DNA of 64,000 nt from Parapedobacter indicus (GTDB lineage Bacteria > Bacteroidota > Bacteroidia > Sphingobacteriales > Sphingobacteriaceae). Positions 16,574 through 24,297 of this stretch are shown here, piece after piece. Each line of letters opens with the position of its first letter. Position 1 is the first letter of the stretch. A program made the position numbers and the translations under genes. The notes beneath the pieces are model-generated. The model was not told the DNA's origin and did not search any database. It saw only the letters and a list, made by a program, of their open reading frames with translations. The DNA is taken from the NCBI RefSeq assembly GCF_900113765.1, contig NZ_FOQO01000004.1, forward strand, positions 248,001 to 312,000, given 5' to 3'.

Positions 16574-17143
16574 CTATTTACCCGTATTCATTTCATAACG
16601 AAGAATGACCGCGCTGTTTTCCAGCCGGCGTACCTCAATGGCTTTCAGCTTGGTACGGTCTATCCCTTGGAACAACGGTAATCCGCCGCCCAGCAGCACC
16701 GGGGCTATGGTAATACGAAGCTCATCCACGAGCCCCATCCGAAATAATGCCGATGCAAACTCCCCGGCGCCCCAGGCAACGATGTTTTTGCCGGACTGCT
16801 GCTTCAACGAAGTCACTTCCGCATGGGGATCGCGCGCGATACGCGAATTCGCCCAGTCGATCGACTGCACGGTCTTCGAGAACAAGATGTGCGGGGTGCG
16901 TTCAGCCCATTGGGCATATTTCCTTTCGTTTGGGTCGGCATCCGGGTCGGTCAGTATTGATCGCCAATAACTGGCATACTCTGAATACGTGTTGCTTCCT
17001 AACAGCACGGTATCCACATCTGCGAGATCGTTGAACATGTGGTTCCAGATTTCCTCACCCGACGATATCCAGTCTCCTTCGCCATTTGGTCCGGCGATGT
17101 AGCCATCCAGTGACATTTCCACTGATACAATTAGCTTTCTCAT
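16574..17143 (-). CDS. RibD C-terminal / dihydrofolate reductase-like protein
   Basis: The start is set at 17143, where MRKLIVSVEMSLDGYIAGPNGEGDW begins in the family's standard way; the open frame extends 21 codons further upstream without family features. DTVLLGSNTYSEYASYW, then GKNIVAWGAGEFASALFRMGLVDELRITIAPVLLGGGLPLF, give the NADPH-binding and the closing family motif. A cytosolic NADPH-dependent reductase of unknown substrate is expected. It is a paralogue of 8740-9309 and is monocistronic. Confidence 0.8.
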   Translation of the reverse strand: MRKLIVSVEMSLDGYIAGPNGEGDWISSGEEIWNHMFNDLADVDTVLLGSNTYSEYASYWRSILTDPDADPNERKYAQWAERTPHILFSKTVQSIDWANSRIARDPHAEVTSLKQQSGKNIVAWGAGEFASALFRMGLVDELRITIAPVLLGGGLPLFQGIDRTKLKAIEVRRLENSAVILRYEMNTGK

Positions 17144-17279
17144 GATCTTTATTTTAAGGTAAAGGTACCGCTTGTTTGCTGTGACCGTGAGGTGCGCAAA
17201 CGACATTGTAACAGGGGAATTACGACAAAGGGGTGTTGATTGATATTTATTTTCCGAGTTTGACGTCGTGTTGCAAGTT

Positions 17280-17485
17280 AAAAACCAAGGTGCTGAGCGC
17301 TTCGGTAGCTGTTATTGTCAGCTTGCTGTCCAAAGATTTCGTAAATTGGTATTGATTGCCGTGGTGGTAGCATCGCCTCTAGCTTGGTGGATGATGAACA
17401 AGTGGTTGGAAGGTTTTGCTTACCGCGTCGACATCCAATGATGGATCTTTCCACTGGTCTGATTGGCGGCTGTAGGACTTGATCA
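17280..17485 (+). pseudogene. C-terminal remnant of an FtsX/MacB-type ABC permease
   Basis: Plus-strand fragments read KTKVLSASVAVIVSLLSKDF, then after a frameshift KLVLIAVVVASPLAWWMMNK and WLEGFAYRVDIQ, followed by stops. This is the last-but-one membrane segment region of FtsX-type permeases (compare RKVLGASVANLWRLLSKEF in the intact gene at 32484). The rest of the gene is gone. Confidence 0.75.
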
Positions 17486-17495
17486 ATCTGTGCAT

Positions 17496-18257
17496 CTATG
17501 CCATGGTCATGCCCCCATCCATAACCAGTTTAGTGCCCGTTATGAACTTACTATCGTCTGACGCGAGGAATAACACCCCTTTGGCGATATCGTCATTGGT
17601 AGCATACCTGTTGAGCGGAATGGCATTTTCAAAATTCTTCTTGGCTTCTTCCGCCGCACCGGGGGCGTAACCGCCTTCCAGCGAACGCATCATCCGGTTA
17701 TCAACTGGCGACGGGTGAATGCTGTTAACCCTGATCTTCCGCGGTGCAGCCTCGAGGGCCACGGCACGTGTAAGACCGACAACGGCATGTTTGCTGGTAA
17801 CGTACGCGCTAACCAGTGGTGAGCCACTCAGCCCAGCCACAGAAGATGTATTGATCACACTTCCCCCCTCGTTCATCTCCGACAGCACGTATTTCAGTCC
17901 TAACCATACGCCTTTAACGTTGACCGCAATCAGCTTGTCAAACACGTCTTCGGGGTACTCCTCAATCGGTTTCACTGCGCCCTCAACGCCGGCATTGTTA
18001 AAAAATACGTCGATCTTACCAAACGTGTTTACCGTATGCTGTACATATTTTTGCACATCGTCAGCCTTCGTCACGTCGGCCGTCACATAACTGATCCGGT
18101 CGCTGTTCAATTCGGAAGCAACTTCGCTAAGCGCTTGTTCATTGATGTCTACCAATACGACCTTGGCTCCTTCTTCTAAAAATAGCTTAGCAGTGGTGGA
18201 ACCAATGGCTCCCGAGCCTCCTGTAATCACTGCTACTTTGCCTTCTAATTTTGCCAT
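17496..18257 (-). CDS. Classical short-chain dehydrogenase/reductase
   Basis: The 253-residue enzyme has the nucleotide-binding TGGSGAIGSTTAKLF (about 13-27), NNAGVEGAVKP, the catalytic Ser in INTSSVAG and the YVTSK active-site pair. VVLVDINEQ with an Asp after the second strand suggests NAD rather than NADP. C-terminal DGGMTMA is the usual end. The substrate is unknown. The ATG at 18257 is preferred to a GTG two codons earlier. A perfect 16-base palindrome lies 75 bases upstream. Confidence 0.85.
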   Translation of the reverse strand: MAKLEGKVAVITGGSGAIGSTTAKLFLEEGAKVVLVDINEQALSEVASELNSDRISYVTADVTKADDVQKYVQHTVNTFGKIDVFFNNAGVEGAVKPIEEYPEDVFDKLIAVNVKGVWLGLKYVLSEMNEGGSVINTSSVAGLSGSPLVSAYVTSKHAVVGLTRAVALEAAPRKIRVNSIHPSPVDNRMMRSLEGGYAPGAAEEAKKNFENAIPLNRYATNDDIAKGVLFLASDDSKFITGTKLVMDGGMTMA

Positions 18258-18331
18258 AATCACTTTATTTTTAAACGTTTGATCCTATTATTTTGTTTTT
18301 AACGAAAATCGTGATTTTGGCGCAACATTCG

Positions 18332-18347
18332 CTTAACCTAGGTTAAG
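18332..18347. promoter_or_regulatory. Perfect 16-bp palindrome, candidate operator
   Basis: CTTAACCTAGGTTAAG is a perfect inverted repeat without spacer in the 300-base gap between the SDR gene (leftward) and the Crp/Fnr gene (rightward). It could be the site of either regulator or of an unlinked one. Confidence 0.4.
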
Positions 18348-18566
18348 AAACTGTTTTTCCAGGTGGTATTGACGAGTGAACAAATGCCGTGATAAATAAA
18401 AAGTTACGTTGCTTCTTTTTTTTCATAATTTCGTAATAACAAGTGGCTTTTGCTTATACTAAAAGTGGCGAAAAATTGGAAGTTTGAGATTTCGATCCGC
18501 AATGAAGGCCAAGCTCCGAACCGTTGCCGGTAATGGCGAAAAAAAATCGCATATCCACATTTAAAA

Positions 18567-19133
18567 GTGAATGAACTGAAAACATACTTGAGAAAGCTAA
18601 TTTACTTCACGGAGCGTGAAACGGAGGTATTTGTCTCCTTATTTGCTGAAATCGAACTTAAAAAACACGATTATTTTGCAAAAGAAGGTGAATACTCCTC
18701 AAAATTGGCGTTTCTTTCTGAAGGTGTAATGCGGGCATTTTTCCGAAATACCTCTGGGAATGAATACAATAAGACCTTCTTTACGCCACCTGCCTTTGTG
18801 GCTGCGTATTCTTCTATTACGACAAAACGGAAAAATCTGATAAATATCCAATGCCTAACGCCTTGTTCGATATTCGTAGCGGACTTCGACAAAATTACCG
18901 CACTTTACAAAGACTTTCCAAAAATTGAGAGCCTTGCGAGAATACTGGCAGAATACAAGTTCGCCATAAAAGAAAAAAGAGAAATTGAGCTAGTGACCCT
19001 TGAAGCAAAAGAACGCTACGAAATCTTTAAAAAGGAATATCCGGATTTAGAAAACCTAATCAGCCAGTACCACATCGCTTCTTATTTAGGCATCTCGCCC
19101 ACGCAGTTAAGCCGGATCAGGGCAAAAAGGTAA
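18567..19133 (+). CDS. Crp/Fnr-family transcriptional regulator
   Basis: The 188-residue protein has the cyclic-nucleotide-binding-like beta barrel at 20-115 (KKHDYFAKEGEYSSKLAFLSEGVMRAFF) and a short C-terminal helix-turn-helix, YHIASYLGISPTQLSRIR. The cAMP-binding arginine pattern is not clear, so the ligand may be different or absent, as is common in Bacteroidota members. The start is a GTG in the A-rich leader. The DJ-1-like gene 200 bases downstream on the same strand is a possible target. Confidence 0.8.
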   Translation: MNELKTYLRKLIYFTERETEVFVSLFAEIELKKHDYFAKEGEYSSKLAFLSEGVMRAFFRNTSGNEYNKTFFTPPAFVAAYSSITTKRKNLINIQCLTPCSIFVADFDKITALYKDFPKIESLARILAEYKFAIKEKREIELVTLEAKERYEIFKKEYPDLENLISQYHIASYLGISPTQLSRIRAKR

Positions 19134-19373
19134 AATCTTTACCTATGTAAATGTTTTCCGTTTTTTTTCTCGTCAACTTTGCCGATGAAATTCATATAAA
19201 ATGAAATGAAACCAAGATGTAAGGTTATTGACACGCAAGGCAATAATTAGTTACATCGAGCTCACATCAGCAATTGAAAAAATCAATAATGAAACCTGCG
19301 TAAAATGCCACAAACAAAAGGACACGATTAATTTATGCAAGCTTCATCACCGATAAAGAACAAATTTAATCGA

Positions 19374-20171
19374 ATGAAAATGAAAATACTATTAACACTG
19401 GTAGTTGCTGCGAACATGGTTCAAGCGCAACGCAACAAAGTTTTATTTGTAATGAGTGCGGCAGATACCTTAGAATTGAACAACGGAGGAAAACTTCGAC
19501 AAACAGGAGTGTTTTTAAATGAGTTTTATTTAGCGTACAAGTCGGTAACAGAAACCGGGTATTCCGTTGATTTTGCAACGCCAGGCGGAGTTGTTTCAAC
19601 AATAGACGAGGAAAGTGTTGACGATAAATATTGGAAAGATAACCTAACTATAAAAAACGAAGCCCTCGAATTTATTAAGACGGATAGCGTATTCAACAAC
19701 CCCAAAACACTTGAAAAGGCAATCGAACATAAATCCGATTACATTGGCTTGATTATTCCCGGTGGGCAAGGCTTAATGGTAGATTTAAAAGCTGATGCCA
19801 ATATTCCTATTTTACTTAAATACTTTGCAAAAGAAAAAAAGCCAACAGGACTGATATGCCATGCGCCCAGCCTTATCTTAACCATACCAAAAGATGAAAA
19901 CCCATACATTGGATTCAACGTGAATTGCGTATCGCCTTTTGAGGAATTTGTCATCGAACGATTCATCATGAAAGGAAAGCCTCAAACCAGAAAAATAGCT
20001 AAAAAATTAAAGAAGCTCGGATTGAAATACAGACATGGGCTCCCTAAAGCGAACTTTGCGGTTAGCGACAGAAATTTGATTACCAGCCAAAATCCTTTTT
20101 CTGGAGAGGCCTTTAATAAACGCTATTTAGCTTCATTGGCCGAATACCAACGGAATAGCTCAAAAGATTAA
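19374..20171 (+). CDS. Exported DJ-1/PfpI-type class I glutamine amidotransferase-like protein
   Basis: From the ATG at 19374 the protein starts with MKMKILLTLVVAANMVQAQ, a clear signal peptide; the ORF opens 13 codons earlier. The body has the DJ-1/PfpI order: VLFVMSAADTLELNNGGK, YSVDFATPGGV, DYIGLIIPGGQGLMVDL, and the nucleophile elbow LICHAPSLIL with the conserved Cys. Family roles range from glyoxalase III and chaperone to amidase; periplasmic location points to a detoxifying or hydrolytic function, not proven. Confidence 0.75.
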   Translation: MKMKILLTLVVAANMVQAQRNKVLFVMSAADTLELNNGGKLRQTGVFLNEFYLAYKSVTETGYSVDFATPGGVVSTIDEESVDDKYWKDNLTIKNEALEFIKTDSVFNNPKTLEKAIEHKSDYIGLIIPGGQGLMVDLKADANIPILLKYFAKEKKPTGLICHAPSLILTIPKDENPYIGFNVNCVSPFEEFVIERFIMKGKPQTRKIAKKLKKLGLKYRHGLPKANFAVSDRNLITSQNPFSGEAFNKRYLASLAEYQRNSSKD

Positions 20172-20281
20172 ACTCCAAAACAGGGTGTTCTTTACGTCGG
20201 AACGGAAAGCACTGCAACATAGTTGGCTGGCTCTCGGAAAGGACGTCACGCAATTTCAGCGTATTGGTCAATACTTGATCA

Positions 20282-20557
20282 CTATATGACGACAGAAATG
20301 CTGTGACGTAGGTTGTTGCTTTGCGAGATCTGCAAAGCCCGCTTGCGGATGCCGATGATATGAGACCCTTTGACACGCGCCTGTCTACGGCCGGTCACTT
20401 CGTGGTAATCATCACCGAAATTGAACATCAACTCCACCGTCCCATCCGGGATCAGTGATTCCACTTCACGGAATGGCGGCCGGTCTGCGTCAGCCTGCCA
20501 GTAGCATTCGATGTAGGGTGCCAGCAACGTATGCGGTTTATATTCTGTATAGATCAT
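20282..20557 (-). pseudogene. N-terminal fragment of an AraC-type regulator (DUF6597-like)
   Basis: The 91 residues YKPHTLLAPYIECYWQADA, SLIPDGTVELMFNFGDDYHEV and GSHIIGIRKRALQISQS match the N-terminal sensor part of Bacteroidota AraC regulators of about 270 residues. The DNA-binding part is missing and the frame ends at 20282. The ATG overlaps the stop of the ArsR gene (TCAT overlap), so it was the third gene of that operon. Confidence 0.7.
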
Positions 20558-20880
20558 CTTTCGGTTGCTTTTTGGCTAAGAAGCGTTTCCAGCTTTTTTA
20601 GTTTTGAATCCCAGAACGTGTCGAAGTAATCGATCCATTCCCGCAGTTCGATGAAACCATCCTGCTTCAATATGCAATAGCGCTCCCTTCCGATGTTCTG
20701 AATAGAGATGAAGCCGGCAGAATCCAAAATCTTGATGTGCTTGGAAACTGCAGGCCTGCTCATATCGAAATTCTCCGCCAGCGCGTTTATCGTAAGGCTA
20801 TCCTGCGAAAGCAGTTGCAGTATCTGCCGCCTGCTCGGGTCGGCTATAACCTGGAATGTGTCTAACGTCGGTACCGACAT
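20554..20880 (-). CDS. ArsR-type repressor of the SRPBCC locus A
   Basis: The 108-residue winged-helix protein reads TFQVIADPSRRQILQLLSQ, NALAENFDMSRPAVSKHIKILDSAGFI and QNIGRERYCILKQDGF, the ArsR subgroup that pairs with SRPBCC (AHSA1-like) genes. It lacks the Cys motifs of metal sensors. It starts 1 base after the SRPBCC gene and shares its transcript, so it probably represses the promoter at 21319-21366. Unlike the other two loci, the regulator is second. Confidence 0.85.
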   Translation of the reverse strand: MSVPTLDTFQVIADPSRRQILQLLSQDSLTINALAENFDMSRPAVSKHIKILDSAGFISIQNIGRERYCILKQDGFIELREWIDYFDTFWDSKLKKLETLLSQKATER

Positions 20881-20881
20881 G

Positions 20882-21313
20882 TCATGCAGTGATTAGTTGT
20901 TTGTATAGCCGTTTTCCTATTTTAGCCCAGCCCCTCTCCATGATGATATAGGGCAGGTAGTTCCGCAACCCCTTGAACCCTTTATGTTCCAGCTTCAGGA
21001 CCGTTCCCCCAACCGTGGGGATCAGTGTCCAGACCACAATGGAATCAAGCGAGGGGTTTTCCTTGGACAGTCCGCCCTTCCATGAATAGACGAGCTTTTC
21101 ACAGGGGATGACTTCCAATACCTCGCAATAGATCCGCCCATCAAAGCCAAGTTTCAACTTAGGCTTGGTGCCGAACTGGAACCGATGACCGACGACCGGT
21201 TTGAAATCGTTCGGCATCAGCCATTGAGCCAGGAGTTCGCTATCGGTGAGGTATTCCCAGACTACTTCGGGTGGCTGCCCGAACGAAAATTGGTGATGGA
21301 TGTCCCGCTGCAT
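20882..21313 (-). CDS. SRPBCC (AHSA1-like) protein, locus A
   Basis: The 143-residue protein has the Aha1/START-like order: an N-terminal strand FGQPPEVVWEYLTDSELLAQWLMPNDF, the strand pair KLVYSWKGG and TLIPTVGGTVLKLEHKGFKG, and a closing helix GWAKIGKRLYKQLI. These proteins bind small hydrophobic ligands or act as chaperones; none is assigned. It is the first gene of a three-gene operon with the ArsR repressor and the AraC fragment. The ATG lies only 8 bases from the inner operator. Confidence 0.8.
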   Translation of the reverse strand: MQRDIHHQFSFGQPPEVVWEYLTDSELLAQWLMPNDFKPVVGHRFQFGTKPKLKLGFDGRIYCEVLEVIPCEKLVYSWKGGLSKENPSLDSIVVWTLIPTVGGTVLKLEHKGFKGLRNYLPYIIMERGWAKIGKRLYKQLITA

Positions 21314-21318
21314 ATTAT

Positions 21319-21366
21319 GTAACCTGTAGGTTACGCAAATATATAGGTAACTTGGGGGTTATACAA
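21319..21366 (-). promoter_or_regulatory. Promoter and twin operator of SRPBCC/ArsR locus A
   Basis: The minus strand has TTG (21364-21366), 20 bases, then TATATTTG (21336-21343). A perfect AACC-TGTA-GGTT site (21321-21332, within the 16-base palindrome GTAACCTGTAGGTTAC) covers the start region, and a near match AACT-TGGG-GGTT (21349-21360) lies between -33 and -7, 28 bases away. Confidence 0.75.
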
Positions 21367-21545
21367 CTTTTTTTTCTAAAATCTTCAGTAACGTGTATAG
21401 ATAACATGTACTTCCAGGTTTCGTCATCTGACGACACCCTGTCGGACTACGATTGCTTGATGATGTTCTCAAGGCACCGGCATCCGAGCCTTACTCAGGT
21501 ACCTACCTTGGTGTCTTTGCCTTGGGCAATAAAGAATAATCTACC

Positions 21546-22160
21546 TTAACTTTTGATCATTGAAAAAACATAGCACATCTCCTGCGCGATCTGAAAACTC
21601 CTCGCCGCATATACCTGGGACTGCTCTGGTGTACCATCTGAAATTTTAGGGTCTTCAAATGTAATGGGTATTCTTCTTTCCGCTCCGGCAATGAACGGGC
21701 AGCTGCCGTCTGCCTGTGAGCAGGTCATAATGGCGGCAAATGCCGATACAGGATTAAAAGGGCTATCGTATTTTTTGGAGAATCCGATGATTGGCAACGC
21801 GTTAGCGCTGTATTTGATGGCATATACTGAATTATGGGTTTCCGCAATCTTGAAAATGTTAAAACCTTGACCAGTTAATGTTTCCGCCACTTCTGGGAAT
21901 AGTGCCGTTTCTTCCGTACCGCCCGAATAGCAGTATACGTTAGGGACCCTAAAGTATGCACTTGCTGCCTGTGCCCATACCTGTGCCAAATGGCTTCTAC
22001 GCGAATTATGGGTACAGATGAAATTGAGGTTTATATCCGCTCCGCTACTTGCTTTTTGCTGTACGTAATCTACCAATGGATGCAGTACGGTTTTGCGCTC
22101 CTCGTTTAGAGGCTGGGCGCCAATAATCTTCTTTAGGGCGTCAGCTAACTGCTTATACAT
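21546..22160 (-). CDS. ArsC-type low-molecular-weight phosphatase/arsenate reductase
   Basis: The 204-residue protein has the phosphatase loop CTHNSRRSHLAQ (CX5R) near residue 49 and the downstream Cys in MTCSQADGSCPFIAG, so the LMW-PTPase type arsenate reductase fold fits well. The length and the KIIGAQPLNEERKT start suit the Bacteroidota variant with an N-terminal helical extension. It would reduce arsenate to arsenite with thioredoxin or a thiol. It is last in a transcript with an ArsR and a DUF6428-like gene. Confidence 0.8.
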   Translation of the reverse strand: MYKQLADALKKIIGAQPLNEERKTVLHPLVDYVQQKASSGADINLNFICTHNSRRSHLAQVWAQAASAYFRVPNVYCYSGGTEETALFPEVAETLTGQGFNIFKIAETHNSVYAIKYSANALPIIGFSKKYDSPFNPVSAFAAIMTCSQADGSCPFIAGAERRIPITFEDPKISDGTPEQSQVYAARSFQIAQEMCYVFSMIKS

Positions 22161-22179
22161 GACGACTGGTTTTTACGAG

Positions 22180-22644
22180 TTAGCAACATCCTGAATTGGG
22201 TGTACAGCAACTGCTGTTCAGTTGCGTCAATTTCACGTTTTGCTTCTCTGCGGGAATACCGCAGGCATCGCTTGCCAAACAAGCGGTCTGTTTGTTCTTT
22301 AGAATGAAATGCTCGCCGTCAAAGTCCAAGTCAAATTTGCCAATCGTTTCGTTTTGGTATTCTACCTCTATTTCGGCATCCTCAATGCCTAATTTTTCTT
22401 CTGATAGCTTAATGATGTTCAATAGCTTGGTCGGCTTCAACCTGTGCGCGTAGTCGTTGGCATTCCACAGCTGGAAGTTTACCGCCCTCTCTGTACGGAT
22501 TACACCCCCGCAATCAATAAAATGTTTGGTAATCTGTCCTATTTCCGTCACGTGGAAATGTTCGGGAACAAGTGTTCCGTTCTCCAATTGAAATTCGACA
22601 TCATTCAACGTTGGGAGGATTTTTTTGATTGTTGACAGTTTCAT
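22180..22644 (-). CDS. DUF6428-like protein with cysteine-rich tail
   Basis: The 154-residue protein carries a core pattern of DUF6428: STIKKILPTLNDVEFQLENG, VPEHFHVTEIGQ and FIDCGGVIRTERAVNFQLWNAND. It ends in SSCCTPNSGCC, a run of paired cysteines that suits arsenite or metal binding. DUF6428 genes are regularly found in arsenic operons. The function is not known; a metal-binding or regulatory role is inference. A second ArsR operator lies just upstream. Confidence 0.75.
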   Translation of the reverse strand: MKLSTIKKILPTLNDVEFQLENGTLVPEHFHVTEIGQITKHFIDCGGVIRTERAVNFQLWNANDYAHRLKPTKLLNIIKLSEEKLGIEDAEIEVEYQNETIGKFDLDFDGEHFILKNKQTACLASDACGIPAEKQNVKLTQLNSSCCTPNSGCC

Positions 22645-22678
22645 AAAAATAAGATTTGAAAATCACACTAAACTATAT

Positions 22679-22694
22679 ATTGCAATATTACGAT
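22679..22694 (-). promoter_or_regulatory. Second operator in the arsenic operon
   Basis: ATTGCAATATTACGAT matches the site at 23061-23076 in 15 of 16 bases. It is an imperfect palindrome and lies between the arsR gene and the DUF6428 gene, suggesting a second controlled promoter inside the operon. Confidence 0.6.
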
Positions 22695-22713
22695 AACAGA
22701 GGCTAAAAAAATA

Positions 22714-23046
22714 TTATGGACAGCAACTGGTTACTTTTACCTCTTGGTTGAAGAACGCATTAAATTCCGCTTGAATTTGTTTCCACAGTTTCTCATCAAT
22801 ACAATAGCAGACAGATTTACCCTCAATTGTTCCCTGAATGATGCCTGTACTCTTCAACTCTTTAAGGTGCTGTGAAATGGTGGCTTGTGCCAATCCCAAC
22901 TCATCGACTAAATCATTACAGATACAGGCTTTTTGATTGATGAGATATTGAAGAATGGCAACCCTTGCCGGATGCCCCAAAACTTTAAATAAAGAAGCCA
23001 ATTTATTTTGTTCGTCCGTAAATATTTCTGATCTCGTAAGCCCCAT
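22714..23046 (-). CDS. ArsR-family metalloid repressor
   Basis: The 110-residue winged-helix protein reads SLFKVLGHPARVAILQYLINQKACICNDLVDELGLAQATISQHLKEL, with the ACICNDL segment giving a CxC metalloid-binding motif of arsenic sensors. A Cys-Cys pair also sits in the tail (TSCCP). As(III) or Sb(III) is expected to release it from the operators. It is first in the operon, and the 23061 operator lies 15 bases upstream of the ATG. Confidence 0.85.
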   Translation of the reverse strand: MGLTRSEIFTDEQNKLASLFKVLGHPARVAILQYLINQKACICNDLVDELGLAQATISQHLKELKSTGIIQGTIEGKSVCYCIDEKLWKQIQAEFNAFFNQEVKVTSCCP

Positions 23047-23060
23047 AACCTTTCTTTAAT

Positions 23061-23076
23061 ATCGCAATATTACGAT
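23061..23076 (-). promoter_or_regulatory. Operator upstream of arsR
   Basis: ATCGCAATATTACGAT is an imperfect inverted repeat immediately before the repressor gene, and its near copy at 22679-22694 supports it as the binding site. Confidence 0.6.
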
Positions 23077-23258
23077 AATAATTTTAAACTTTAGCAGAAA
23101 TACTATTCTTTTTTAAGAAATTATAATTTAGACTTTCCGATGACGTATACGGATATTTTTTGCCGCACCTATAACTAGACAACCGATTCAAATTTGCACA
23201 CGATGTGTACAAAATCTGAGTGATTGGTGGTTGTAAGGGATATTGACAAATTTATCAA

Positions 23259-23510
23259 TCAGGGTTTCATCTCATCGGGGTTAGTCTTATCGTCGTCCGC
23301 CAGTGCTTTGAAGACATCGCGCGTAGAATTTCCGTTCTTGATAATATCGCCTTTATGAATAGGCGCCAATGAGTCGGACTGGGTTGAAACTGAAGTTTGC
23401 TTGGAATCGGTCTTTTTGCCTTCTGGTGCAGAAGTATGTACGTAGTCCAGTACGAAAAGCAGCGCAAATAACACAACCACACCAATAGCTACCAAATAGG
23501 AAACTTTCAT
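23259..23510 (-). CDS. Small single-pass membrane protein
   Basis: The start at 23510 gives an 83-residue protein with one membrane helix, MKVSYLVAIGVVVLFALLFVLDYV, and a polar tail rich in Lys, Asp and Ser. The open frame extends 17 codons further but without features. The family is not recognised. Nothing near it links it to a pathway. Confidence 0.55.
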   Translation of the reverse strand: MKVSYLVAIGVVVLFALLFVLDYVHTSAPEGKKTDSKQTSVSTQSDSLAPIHKGDIIKNGNSTRDVFKALADDDKTNPDEMKP

Positions 23511-23620
23511 CGCCAGATATTTCGGACTAAAATACAAAATAGCGGTATTTTTCCCAAACATACACTTTTGTCATAAGCTGGTTGATAAACATGCAGGAAT
23601 ATTGATTTTTGAAAAGAACA

Positions 23621-24145
23621 TCAAATCTTTACATGTTGCAAGTTTAAAAACTTAATTGTAATACCTAGCTGTCCTAAATGATAAAGGTCGTGATGGATAA
23701 GCCCCTCAATCAAATATTTAAAGCTGTATCCATCACGGTACTTATTTTCCAGGAAAGTATCGTCTTTATCCGATAACATCTCAATGAGCGTATAGATGCT
23801 TTGATAAAATTCCTTTTGGAGATTTAGCCAACCGATCGCCTCTAATTGGTCGTTTGTACGCCAGTTTTCTGGACTATCAACTGTTAAATTGGCATCCAAG
23901 CCCTTCAACTTGCGGATAGATTCAATTCGCCATACCAATACGTGGGAAATAAGCTCTGCTACACTGTGTAATTCGGGTAAAGGCCTTTCAAAAGCTTTAT
24001 CCGCTCCGACACCTCCTAATTTCCGTTTAAAATTTTCATCGAGCCAGTTTTCCTTTTCTTGTATATCCAGTAGCTGTGAAATGATATTTTGAATGAGCTT
24101 ATCGTTCGTTGCACCATTTTTCATTTGTGACGGATGATTTTCCAT
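23621..24145 (-). CDS. DinB-superfamily protein
   Basis: The 174-residue protein has the DinB four-helix metal site in order: LHSVAELISHVLVWRIESIRK, a middle helix WLNLQKEFYQSIYTL, and IHHDLYHLGQLGI with the final His-x3-His. Metal-binding DinB-like proteins act as thiol transferases or damage-response proteins; the substrate is unknown. It has no signal peptide. It is a single gene with a 150-base gap to the efflux gene downstream. Confidence 0.8.
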   Translation of the reverse strand: MENHPSQMKNGATNDKLIQNIISQLLDIQEKENWLDENFKRKLGGVGADKAFERPLPELHSVAELISHVLVWRIESIRKLKGLDANLTVDSPENWRTNDQLEAIGWLNLQKEFYQSIYTLIEMLSDKDDTFLENKYRDGYSFKYLIEGLIHHDLYHLGQLGITIKFLNLQHVKI

Positions 24146-24297
24146 AACCGTATAGTGTTATTATTTTGTTCATACGATTGCTGGTTCAATCGACATGTGA
24201 TGTGAGTAATTTGTTTCAGTCCAAGGGTCGTAAAGATAGCAAACTCCTCATTATACCGAAATTTAATGCCTTACACCTAGCTTACGCAAAACTTACA

